DNA of 9,365 nucleotides. Source: an uncultured Acidimicrobiia bacterium. Its GTDB lineage: Bacteria > Actinomycetota > Acidimicrobiia > IMCC26256 > CALEDW01. The stretch is from positions 1 to 9,365 of the forward strand of contig CALEDW010000134.1 of the NCBI GenBank assembly GCA_937949585.1, given 5' to 3'. Of the stretch, positions 1 to 7,044 are shown in pieces. The notes beneath the pieces are model-generated. The model had not been told where the DNA came from. It saw only the letters and a list, made by a program, of their open reading frames with translations, and ran no database searches. Position numbers and translations under genes: made by a program. Positions within the stretch are counted from its first letter, which is position 1; each line of letters opens with the position of its first letter.

Positions 1-635
1 AGTGCGGCGAACGGATGGAACGGCACACCGGCGAGCTCACACCAGCCGGCGAGCGGGCCACGGGCCACGACGACGTCGGCGGCGAGGGCAGCCTTGCGGT
101 CGAACACCGAGGCGCCGACGAACACGGTGCGCCTGCCGGTCCGGGCCGCTTCGCGCACGGGGGCCTGCGCGCAGATCCCGCACGAGCCGCAGGCGCAGCA
201 CGTCGAGGTGTGCGGGAAGCGAACGACGCCACCTCGACCGATGGCGTTCGCGAGCAGCCGGAACCGCTCCGTCCCGACGATCCCCCGGAGCTCGTCGGCC
301 CAGTCCACGACCCCGAGCCCGTCGCCGAGCGCAACGACCTCGACACCCGTGCGTCCGAGGAGGTCGGCGAGCACCCGCCGCAGGTCGGGATCCACCCCCG
401 CGGCGGCGCCGACCGCCCGCCGCCACCCCGGGTCGGCAAGCCGTCCGCCCTCGGCGAGCAGATCGGCGGCGGTGGCGAGCAGCCCCCGGCGACCCGTCCC
501 CGAGCGCAGCTCCCCGGCGACCACCGCCTCCCACCCGGCGCGCCCACTGCTCGCCAGCGCAGCGAACGTCGGGTCCTGCCGACACGCCGCTCCCTCCAGG
601 TCGATCACCACCGTGCTCGACGCCCCCACGTCCAT
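1..635 (-). CDS. MtnX-like HAD-superfamily protein, N-terminal 211 residues, partial at the window edge
   Basis: I found this frame by translating the minus strand directly. It is open from ATG 635-633 to the left edge, with an in-frame TAG five codons upstream that limits the start. No clear Shine-Dalgarno is visible. The layout matches MtnX-type HAD phosphatases (2,3-diketo-5-methylthiopentyl-1-phosphate phosphatase family): an N-terminal VVIDLEG strand (residues 9-15), a central GVEVVALGDG strand (97-106), a PH-then-Cys-rich segment (141-155, including CCACGSCGIC) and a C-terminal block FVGASVFDRKAALAADVVVAR (172 onward) followed by WCELAGVPFHPFA. The family normally reads DFDGT, then Cys-Cys-Lys, then GDSxxD. 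Here the second Asp is Glu14, no Lys follows the cysteine cluster, and the GDS aspartate is Ala175, although Asp179 remains. Phosphatase activity is therefore doubtful. It is divergent from the phospholipase gene, 70 bases away. Family placement is fairly sure; the true substrate is unknown. Confidence 0.72.
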   Translation of the reverse strand, partial: MDVGASSTVVIDLEGAACRQDPTFAALASSGRAGWEAVVAGELRSGTGRRGLLATAADLLAEGGRLADPGWRRAVGAAAGVDPDLRRVLADLLGRTGVEVVALGDGLGVVDWADELRGIVGTERFRLLANAIGRGGVVRFPHTSTCCACGSCGICAQAPVREAARTGRRTVFVGASVFDRKAALAADVVVARGPLAGWCELAGVPFHPFAA

Positions 636-705
636 GCGAACGGCACGCTACAGCTCGGTGACGACCGGCCGACCACCGTGCGTGGGACCACGGCGGCGTG
701 CGAGG
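636..705. promoter_or_regulatory. 70-bp divergent intergenic region
   Basis: This must hold the promoters of the HAD-like gene (minus) and the phospholipase gene (plus). On the minus strand TAGCGT (650-645) fits a weak -10 box and would give a nearly leaderless HAD transcript. I find no convincing -35 box, operator or riboswitch, and no clear -10 box for the plus strand. Confidence 0.25.
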
Positions 706-2214
706 ATGGGGGACGTGGACCGGTCCCGTCGCGACGTCTCTCGCCGGGACTTCCTGCGCACCACCGGCGTGCTCGGCGCGGGGCTGCTGGCCGGCGGCGC
801 GCTCGCCGGCTGCCGGCTGCCGCTACCCGGGCCCGGCCGCCGCCCCCGCCGGGGGATGCTCGACGGACCCGCGGCCGACGCCCCGGTCACCCACGTCGTG
901 GTGGCGATGATGGAGAACCGGTCGTTCGACCACTGGTTCGGCTGGCTGGCGAACGACCCCGCCTACCTCGACGCGGGCCGGCGCCGCTACGGCCGGCCGT
1001 TCGGCGTGGACGGCACCCAGCAGCTCTCCTACCCCGATCCCGACGGACGGATGGTGCCCACCCGGCACCTGTTCGCCCACCCGGAGGTCACGAACCCGTG
1101 GCGGGGCTGCGAGTTCGCCGACCCCGGACACTCCTGGAACGCCGGCCGGGTCCAGCGCGACCGCGGGTTCCTCGCCCCGGGTTCCAACAACGACGAGCTG
1201 GCGCTCGGCTACTACCGGGGCGACGACCTGCCGTTCAGCGCCCGGTTCGCCCGCCGCTTCACGATCTTCGACGCCTTCCACTGCTCGATCCTCGGACCGA
1301 CCTATCCCAACCGGGAGTACCTCCACTCGGGCCAGTCGGGCGGCCACAAGAACAACTACCTGCCCATCGCCGAGGGCGGGTTCTCGTGGCCGACGATCTG
1401 GGACCGCCTGCTCGCCGCCGGCGTTCCCTGCGGCTACTACTACACCGACCTGCCGGTCACCCTCCTGTGGGGCAACCGGCTCCTGGGGATCAACCGCTCG
1501 ATCGACGACTACTTCACGGACTGCGCGGCCGGCCGCCTGCCGAACGTCACGTTCATCGACCCGAAGTTCCTCGGTCACGACCGCTCCGACGATCACCCGC
1601 TCGCCGACATCCGGGCCGGGCAGCGGTTCCTGCGCGACACCTTCCGGGCGTTCGCCACCTCGCCGCACTGGCACTCCGGGGTGTTCATCGTCACCTACGA
1701 CGAGTGGGGCGGCTTCTTCGACCACGTCCGCCCGCCGGTCCTTCCCGACGACCGGGCCTCCGAGGTCGACGCGAACAACTTCGGCCAGAGCGGGTTCCGG
1801 GTGCCGACGATGATGGCCTCACCGTTCGCCCGGCCCGGCTACGTGGACCCGACCGTGTACGACCACACCTCGATCCTGCGCTTCATCGAGTGGCGGTTCC
1901 TCGGTGCGCCGCCGGAAGGGCCCGGCCGGGACGGCGACACCTGGTTCCTCACCACCCGCGACCGGTACGCCGCGAACATCGGGGCGAGCCTGCTCCGGCG
2001 CCGCTGGTCGTCCGAGGTGGGCTTCGACCTCGACGTGCCGATCGGTGAGATCTCCCCGCCGTGCCTCAGCGAGGCGGGTGGGGCGTCGGCCGCGCCCCCG
2101 GCGGCGGGAACCATGCACCGCCTGCAGGTGCTGCCACCGACGCACGACCACGCCTTCGACGAGGAGGCCTGGCGGCGCTACCTCGACCGTCTCGGTGTGC
2201 CGGAACCGGCGTGA
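706..2214 (+). CDS. Tat-exported lipoprotein, phospholipase C / acid phosphatase family phosphoesterase
   Basis: This 502-residue protein probably cleaves phosphodiester or phosphomonoester bonds, for example phospholipid head groups, on the outer face of the membrane. The N-terminus has a twin-arginine motif SRRDFL (residues 12-17), a hydrophobic stretch (about 20-34) and a lipobox LAGC with Cys36, so Tat export followed by lipid anchoring is expected. Family hallmarks follow in order: MMENRSFDHWFG (68-79), whose Glu70-Asn71 correspond to metal ligands; ILGPTYPNR (195-203), whose Thr199 lies where the nucleophilic hydroxyl sits in this family; VTYDEWGGFFDHVRPP (329-344); and RVPTMMASPF followed by YDHTSILRFIE (385-395). 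There is no extra C-terminal domain. Start choice is uncertain: ATG 706 has GAGG touching it, whereas GTG 715 has the same GAGG (702-705) at a good 9-nt distance, so a start three codons later is quite possible. It heads a two-gene unit with the GH38 gene. Confidence 0.9.
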   Translation: MGDVDRSRRDVSRRDFLRTTGVLGAGLLAGGALAGCRLPLPGPGRRPRRGMLDGPAADAPVTHVVVAMMENRSFDHWFGWLANDPAYLDAGRRRYGRPFGVDGTQQLSYPDPDGRMVPTRHLFAHPEVTNPWRGCEFADPGHSWNAGRVQRDRGFLAPGSNNDELALGYYRGDDLPFSARFARRFTIFDAFHCSILGPTYPNREYLHSGQSGGHKNNYLPIAEGGFSWPTIWDRLLAAGVPCGYYYTDLPVTLLWGNRLLGINRSIDDYFTDCAAGRLPNVTFIDPKFLGHDRSDDHPLADIRAGQRFLRDTFRAFATSPHWHSGVFIVTYDEWGGFFDHVRPPVLPDDRASEVDANNFGQSGFRVPTMMASPFARPGYVDPTVYDHTSILRFIEWRFLGAPPEGPGRDGDTWFLTTRDRYAANIGASLLRRRWSSEVGFDLDVPIGEISPPCLSEAGGASAAPPAAGTMHRLQVLPPTHDHAFDEEAWRRYLDRLGVPEPA

Positions 2215-2260
2215 GCGCCCCGGAACCGGCGTGAGCGTCCCGGAACCGGCGTGAGCGCGC
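2201..2260. repeat. Three exact-length tandem 20-bp repeats at the phospholipase/mannosidase junction
   Basis: Units lie at 2201-2220, 2221-2240 and 2241-2260. Each begins CGGAACCGGCGTGAGCG and they differ only in the last three bases (CCC, TCC, CGC). The first copy supplies the last codons and TGA stop of the phospholipase gene; the third supplies the GTG start and first codons of the mannosidase gene. Twenty is not a multiple of three, so the same GTGA appears once in each forward frame. If two copies are removed, the two genes would overlap directly by GTGA. This suggests the repeats arose by triplication of an ordinary stop/start overlap. Confidence 0.95.
2211..2254 (+). promoter_or_regulatory. 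Two chained 7-codon mini-ORFs linking the phospholipase stop to the mannosidase start
   Basis: GTG 2211-2213 overlaps the phospholipase stop (TGA 2212-2214) and opens MSAPEPA, ending at TGA 2232-2234. GTG 2231-2233 overlaps that stop and opens MSVPEPA, ending at TGA 2252-2254. GTG 2251-2253 overlaps that stop and starts the mannosidase. Each GTG has GGAA five bases upstream, supplied by its own repeat copy. What is seen is the unbroken chain of overlaps. The inference is that ribosomes could be handed on by repeated termination and reinitiation. It may equally be an untranslated leftover of repeat expansion, with GTG 2251 initiating independently. Confidence 0.4.
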
Positions 2261-5001
2261 CGGCCCCGGGCCCCCCGCCCCGGCGCGTCGCCGTGGTGCC
2301 CCACACCCACTGGGACCGGGAGTGGTACGAGCCGTTCCAGGTGTTCCGGGCCCGCCTGGTGCACGTCGTCGACGGGTTGCTGGAACTGCTCGACGCGGAC
2401 CCGGCATTCGCGCACTTCCACCTCGACGGCCAGACCCAGCTGATCGACGATTACCTCGAGGTGCGCCCGGAGGCCGAGGACACGATCGTGCGCCTCGTCG
2501 GCGAAGGCCGCCTGTCGGTGGGACCGTGGATGATCCTCATGGACGAGTTCATGGTCTCGGCGGAGACGATCGTGCGCGACCTGCAGATGGGGCTGGCCCG
2601 GGCGGACCGGCTCGGCGGCGCGACCGAGGTCGGCTACCTGCCCGACATGTTCGGTCACGTCGCCCAGATGCCCCAGATCCTTGCGCTGGCCGGGATCACC
2701 GACGCCGTGGTGTGGCGGGGGGTGCCGGCGGCAATCGGTACCACCGCGTTCCGCTGGGTCGCGCCCGACGGCACCTCGGTGCGGGCCGAGTACCTGCGGG
2801 ACTCGTACTCGAACGCCCAGGACCTGGCCGACGACCCCGACGTGCTGCTCGCCCAGGTGCGTGCCGCCGAGGAGGCCTACGGCGAGGCGCTGGTGCCGGG
2901 GGCGCCCCTGGTGCTCATGAACGGCACCGACCACCAGGCACCCCAGCCGTGGGTGGGCCGAGTGGTTGCCGAGGCGAACGAGCGCCAGGACCGCTACGAG
3001 CTGCGGGTCACCTCACTCGCCGAGGCGCTCGCCGGTGCACCGACCGAGGGGCTCCCGACCTGGACCGGCGAGCTGCGTTCCGGCGCCCGGGCGAACGTGC
3101 TGATGGGCGTGGCCTCCAACCGCATCGACGTCCACCAGGCCGCGGCCGCCGCCGAGCGGTCGCTGGAGCGGCGGGCCGAGCCGCTCTGCGCCCTGTTCCT
3201 GCCCCCCGAGCGGTACCCGTCGCGACTGCTGGAGGCGGCCTGGCGCCGGCTGGTCCTCAACGCGGCGCACGACTCGTCCTGTGCGTGCAGCCACGACGAC
3301 GTGGTCGAGGCGGTCCTCACCCGCTACCGGGAGGCCCGTCAGATCGCCGACACCGTCAGCCGGGACGTCGTGCGCGAGCTGGCCCGGTCGGTGCAGGCCC
3401 CGCCGCTGTCCACGGTGGTGGTGAACCCGACCCCGGCCGACCGGGGCGGGGTGATCACGCTCAGCCTCCCCGGCGAGGGACCCGTCCATCTCGTCGCGCT
3501 CGACGACGGCACCCCGGTGCCGACCCAGGAGCTCGGCGCCCCCGGCACGGACGATCTCGTCGTCGACGGCGACGTCGGCTGGCTGCTCGGCACCATGCGC
3601 GGCGCCGAGATCGCCGCGGTCCAGGTCGGTCGGCACGAGACGGTCGAGCACCCCGACGGCACCGTGGAGCACGTGTTCACCGAGTGCCGGCCGCCCGCGG
3701 CCCCGATCGACCTGCGGGCCGTGCGGGCCGAGATCGAGGCGGCCCGGCGGGCCGGGGCCCACCTGCGCCTCCGGGTCCGCTTCGCCCCGGTGCGCCGGCT
3801 CGTTGCGCACCTGCCGCCGGTGCCCGGCCACGGCTGGCGCACCTTCACCGCCCGGGAAGGGCCGGCGCCGGGCCCGGCCCGGGTGGACGCCGGCGCCCGC
3901 CACCTGGCCGGCGACGCCGTGCGCCTGGAGGTCGCCGACGACGGGACCTGGTCGCTCCGCACGGCCGACGGCGTCGAGGCGACGGGGCTCGGCCGGCTCG
4001 TCGACGGCGGCGACGGCGGCGACACCTACAACTACTCACCGCCGGCCGAGGACCGGGTCGTCGACACCCCCGAGGAGGTGTCGGTCGAGACTGTCGAAGC
4101 AGGGCCGGTCCGGGCCCGCCTGGTGGTTCGGGCCCGGTACCGCTGGCCCACGCACGCCGAGGGGGATGTCATCGCCGGCCGGGCCCGGGCCGCCACGACC
4201 GTCGCGGTCGAGATCACGACCGAGCTCGAGCTGCGCGCCGGGGAGCCGTTCGTGCGGGTCACCCACCGCTTCGACAACCCGGCGCGCGACCACCGCCTCC
4301 GGGCCCACTTCCCGCTGCCCGCCCCCGTGACCGGATCGGCGGCCGAGTGCGCGTTCGCGGTCGTGCACCGCGGCCTGGACGCCGAGGGCGGTCCGCACGA
4401 GGCCGCGCTGCCCACCTTCGTGTCCCGCCGGTTCGTCGACGCCGGCGACGGCAGGGTCGGCCTGGCCCTCATCCACGACGGGCTGCTCGAGTACGAGATC
4501 GTCGACGGGGGCCGCACCCTGGCGCTCACCCTGCTGCGGGCCACCGGCTGGCTGTCGCGGGCCGCGCCGTCGCTGCGACCCAACCCGGCCGGGCCGATGG
4601 TCCCGGTCCGGGGGGCACAGATGCCCGGGCCGGTGGAGGTCCGCTACGCGGTGATGCCGCACCGCGGCAGTTGGGAGGACGCCCGCCTGATCGAGCGGGC
4701 CGACGAGGTGCTCGTCCCCGTGGAGCGGGCACCGGGCGGCGGGGGCCACGGCCTCCCGGTCACCGGTCGGGCGCTGGCCGTGCACGGCGCCGCGGTCTCG
4801 GCGCTGTACCGACGGGACGGACACCTGGTGCTGCGCGGCTTCAACCCCTCCGAGCGGTCGGCACACCTGGTCGTGGCGCGCGACGGCGTCCCGGTCACCG
4901 GCTGGGAGGTCGACCTGCGCCACCGGACCCGCGCCCGCTTCACCGGGACCCGCCGGTTGCGCCCGGCCGAGATCGTCACCCTGCGTCTCGACGAGCCGTG
5001 A
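2251..5001 (+). CDS. Glycoside hydrolase family 38 alpha-mannosidase, MngB-like
   Basis: This 916-residue retaining alpha-mannosidase lacks a signal peptide and so is probably cytoplasmic. The N-terminal GH38 catalytic domain opens with PHTHWDREWY (17-26), where His20 and Asp22 are expected Zn ligands. HLDGQTQLIDDYLEVRPE, GPW and VSAETIVRDLQMGL follow, then GYLPDMFGHVAQMPQ with Asp132 as the likely nucleophile. The central helical domain carries NAAHDSSCACSHDD (337-350), with His340-Asp341 at the usual metal/active-site position. The C-terminal beta domains contain GGDTYNYSPP (589-598), typical of the family. The N-terminus reads much like E. coli MngB (mannosylglycerate hydrolase), and overall length is close to that group, but substrate could also be other mannosides or oligosaccharides. 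The GTG start lies in the third 20-bp repeat, with GGAA upstream. The 3' end overlaps the converging minus-strand gene by 26 nt. Family is secure; substrate is not. Confidence 0.93.
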   Translation: MSAPAPGPPPRRVAVVPHTHWDREWYEPFQVFRARLVHVVDGLLELLDADPAFAHFHLDGQTQLIDDYLEVRPEAEDTIVRLVGEGRLSVGPWMILMDEFMVSAETIVRDLQMGLARADRLGGATEVGYLPDMFGHVAQMPQILALAGITDAVVWRGVPAAIGTTAFRWVAPDGTSVRAEYLRDSYSNAQDLADDPDVLLAQVRAAEEAYGEALVPGAPLVLMNGTDHQAPQPWVGRVVAEANERQDRYELRVTSLAEALAGAPTEGLPTWTGELRSGARANVLMGVASNRIDVHQAAAAAERSLERRAEPLCALFLPPERYPSRLLEAAWRRLVLNAAHDSSCACSHDDVVEAVLTRYREARQIADTVSRDVVRELARSVQAPPLSTVVVNPTPADRGGVITLSLPGEGPVHLVALDDGTPVPTQELGAPGTDDLVVDGDVGWLLGTMRGAEIAAVQVGRHETVEHPDGTVEHVFTECRPPAAPIDLRAVRAEIEAARRAGAHLRLRVRFAPVRRLVAHLPPVPGHGWRTFTAREGPAPGPARVDAGARHLAGDAVRLEVADDGTWSLRTADGVEATGLGRLVDGGDGGDTYNYSPPAEDRVVDTPEEVSVETVEAGPVRARLVVRARYRWPTHAEGDVIAGRARAATTVAVEITTELELRAGEPFVRVTHRFDNPARDHRLRAHFPLPAPVTGSAAECAFAVVHRGLDAEGGPHEAALPTFVSRRFVDAGDGRVGLALIHDGLLEYEIVDGGRTLALTLLRATGWLSRAAPSLRPNPAGPMVPVRGAQMPGPVEVRYAVMPHRGSWEDARLIERADEVLVPVERAPGGGGHGLPVTGRALAVHGAAVSALYRRDGHLVLRGFNPSERSAHLVVARDGVPVTGWEVDLRHRTRARFTGTRRLRPAEIVTLRLDEP

Positions 5002-6046
5002 CCATCACCTCGCCGGACGCCTGCCCGCTCACCCAGCCCGGGGCCAGCGCCGGGGCGGTGATCCGCAGCGGGCCGCATGCGCCGGCGACCTCCCAGAACA
5101 GCAGCGGCTGCGTACCGTGCCAGCGCAGCGCGAACGAGCAGCGGCCGGCCCGGGTGGGCGCCTCGTGCACCGTCACCGCCCGGCCCGGCGACGGCGCCCA
5201 CCCCGGGAGCAGCACCAGGTCGGGGCGGCGGCGGGGCCCGTGGTCGCCGAGCAGCCGGTCCCGCCACCGCAGCAGCCTCCCGGCCGGCCCCGGCCCCGGT
5301 TCGCCGATGCGGCGCGCCGCCCACCGGTCACGGAGTCGCAGCCGCTCCCACGCCCGCCGCGCCGCGTCGTCGAACCCCCAGCGCTCGAGCGCGGCCGCCG
5401 TGTGCGCCCCGGGGTCGGGGTCGAGCAGGATCTGCGTGCGGTCGAGGTCGATGCCGGCGACGGCCTCGGGATCGTCGAGCTCGACCTGCATCCCGGTGGA
5501 GGCCAGCAGCGCCCGCCACCCCCGCGCCGCCACCGCCGGCGCCGCCGGTTCCACCCAGCCCGCCGCCGGGCCGGGGGCGGGGCACACCGCGATCCGCAGG
5601 CGGGAACGGTGGGTCAGGGGGAAGACCACCGTCGTCGTCCCCGGCTCGTCCTCCCGGCGTTCGGCCGGGCGGCGCGGCAGCGCCAGCACCAGCCCCGACG
5701 GAGCAGACGGCGCGGCCGCACCGATCCCCTGCACGTCGAAGGCGACGGCCACGGCGGCACGCGACTCGTTCAGCACCTCCACCGCCACGGCCGGGCTCGC
5801 CGTGCCGTAGCTGCGCACCCGGAGGTCGCCGCCGGGCACCCGGATCGCCTCCTCCACCACCGGCAGCCCGTCGACGAGACGGCGGCGCCAGGTCACCTCC
5901 GTACCGGGGTCGTGCCACCCGCGCTCGCTGCGGACCCGCCACCGCAGCGTCTCCCCGCCGGGGAAGCGCAGCCCCGGTCCCGGCCCCGACCAGGCCCGCA
6001 GACCGGTGCCGAGCGCGCCGAGCAGCAGCGGCTCGCCGGCGGTCAC
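4976..6046 (-). CDS. Unknown 356-residue protein, last gene of the plsC-gpsA operon
   Basis: I do not recognise this gene's family. It starts at GTG 6046-6044, overlapping the gpsA stop by GTGA, with GGGA a few bases upstream; codon use is like its neighbours. No signal peptide or membrane segment is evident, so a cytoplasmic location is likely. The first 150 residues look beta-rich: TWRRRLVDGLPVVEEAIRV (52-70), then AVEVLNESRAAVAVAFDVQG (88-107), then TVVFPLTHRSRLRIAVCP (139-156). This resembles in style the N-terminal beta-sandwich of glycogen-debranching or glucoamylase-like proteins, but I see no catalytic domain. Residues about 190-265 look helical (including AALERWGFDDAARRAWERL). The C-terminal 80 residues return to short strands with RWHGTQPLLFWEV (308-320) and TAPALAPGW (330-338). 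It could be a carbohydrate-binding or structural protein. Coupling to gpsA suggests joint expression, not a proven shared pathway. The 3' end overlaps the mannosidase gene. Confidence 0.85.
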   Translation of the reverse strand: MTAGEPLLLGALGTGLRAWSGPGPGLRFPGGETLRWRVRSERGWHDPGTEVTWRRRLVDGLPVVEEAIRVPGGDLRVRSYGTASPAVAVEVLNESRAAVAVAFDVQGIGAAAPSAPSGLVLALPRRPAERREDEPGTTTVVFPLTHRSRLRIAVCPAPGPAAGWVEPAAPAVAARGWRALLASTGMQVELDDPEAVAGIDLDRTQILLDPDPGAHTAAALERWGFDDAARRAWERLRLRDRWAARRIGEPGPGPAGRLLRWRDRLLGDHGPRRRPDLVLLPGWAPSPGRAVTVHEAPTRAGRCSFALRWHGTQPLLFWEVAGACGPLRITAPALAPGWVSGQASGEVMVTARRDAG

Positions 6047-7044
6047 CGGATCCCGCGCAGCTCGGGCTTCGCCTCCCGCAGCATGAGCGCGGGGACGATG
6101 TCCTGGGGCCGGCGGACCCCGTCGAGCACCGCCCCGACCTGCTCGGCGATCGGCATCTCCACCCCGTGGCGCGCCGCCAGCTCCAGCACGGCCCGTGCCG
6201 TCTTCACCCCTTCGGCAACCATGCGCATCTCGGCCACCACGTCGGCGAGAGCCCGCCCCCGGCCCAGCGCCACCCCCACCGCGCGGTTGCGGCTCTTCTC
6301 GCTCGTGCAGGTGGCCACGAGGTCACCCATCCCGGCCAAGCCCGAGAACGTGAGCGGGTCGCCGCCGAGCGCCACCCCGAGCCGGGCCAGCTCCGCCAGC
6401 CCGCGGGTGATGAGCGCGGCCTTCGTGTTGTCCCCGTACCCGAGGCCGTCGGCGATCCCGGCCGCAATCGCAATCACGTTCTTCAGCGCTCCGGCCACCT
6501 CGCACCCAACCAGGTCCGGGTTCGTGTACACGCGGAAGGTGCTGGTCATGCACAGGTGCTGCAGCTCGACGGCGAGGTCGGCGTCGGTGCAGGCGATCAC
6601 CGACGCCGTGGGCTGGCCGAGGGCCACCTCCCGGGCCAGGTTCGGTCCGGTGAGCACGGCGGTGCGGGAGGGGTCGCGTCGCGGGAACACCTCGGCGACG
6701 ACCTCGCTCATGCGGGCCAGGGTCCCGGTCTCGATGCCCTTGGTGAGGCTGACGACCGGCACCTCGTCGCGCAGCGGCACCCGGGCCAGCACGTCCCGGA
6801 ACCCGTGGGACGGCACGGCCATCACCACGACCTCGGCGCCGTCGACCGCCTCGGACAGATCCGCGGTGGCCCGGAGACGCTCCGGCAGCGGGATCCCCGG
6901 CAGGTACGAGACGTTGAGGTGCGTGCCGGTGATCTGTGCCGCCAGGTCGGGCGACCGGGCCCACAGCAGCGCGTCGTGGCCGCCGGCGAGCAGCGCGGCG
7001 ACGGCGGTGCCCCACGACCCGGCACCGACGACGGCCACCCTCAT
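6043..7044 (-). CDS. gpsA: NAD(P)-dependent glycerol-3-phosphate dehydrogenase
   Basis: This 333-residue enzyme reduces dihydroxyacetone phosphate to sn-glycerol-3-phosphate, the backbone precursor of phospholipids, in the cytoplasm. The N-terminal Rossmann domain begins MRVAVVGAGSWGTAVA with GxGxxG at 7-12, and VVMAVPSHGFRDVL (73-86) and SLTKGIE (99-105, Lys102) follow. The C-terminal helical domain has CEVAGALKNVIAIAAGIADG (181-200), with Lys188 as the expected catalytic lysine, then NTKAALITRGLAE (206-218), GLAGMGDLVATC (235-246), SRNR (251-254) and VAEGVKT (276-282). All are hallmark blocks of GpsA, and the length is typical. ATG 7044-7042 overlaps the upstream plsC-like stop by ATGA, and the stop overlaps the downstream GTG by GTGA, so the three genes are translationally coupled. 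The open frame continues far upstream through plsC, but homology begins exactly at this methionine. Confidence 0.97.
   Translation of the reverse strand: MRVAVVGAGSWGTAVAALLAGGHDALLWARSPDLAAQITGTHLNVSYLPGIPLPERLRATADLSEAVDGAEVVVMAVPSHGFRDVLARVPLRDEVPVVSLTKGIETGTLARMSEVVAEVFPRRDPSRTAVLTGPNLAREVALGQPTASVIACTDADLAVELQHLCMTSTFRVYTNPDLVGCEVAGALKNVIAIAAGIADGLGYGDNTKAALITRGLAELARLGVALGGDPLTFSGLAGMGDLVATCTSEKSRNRAVGVALGRGRALADVVAEMRMVAEGVKTARAVLELAARHGVEMPIAEQVGAVLDGVRRPQDIVPALMLREAKPELRGIR

Noticed and set aside
37..585. Minus-strand ORF of 182 codons over the HAD-like gene
   Set aside because: It is a shifted frame of the HAD-like gene. The frame starting at 635 carries the recognisable family blocks; this one is Arg/Gly-rich noise.
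94..705. Upstream extension of the phospholipase frame to 94
   Set aside because: The Tat signal starts just after 706, and the extension is antisense to the HAD-like gene and has no domain.
15..2048. Plus-strand open frame of 677 codons
   Set aside because: It is antisense to the HAD-like gene and a shifted frame of the phospholipase gene, with low-complexity Arg/Pro composition.
2201..2260. CRISPR-like or mobile-element repeat
   Set aside because: The units are directly adjacent with no spacers and no nearby cas or transposase gene; they are a short tandem duplication.
2322..5810. Plus-strand open frame of 1162 codons
   Set aside because: It is rich in Arg, Pro and Gly with no motif, and overlaps the GH38 gene in another frame and then the antisense of the unknown gene. 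It is open only because high G+C makes stop codons rare.
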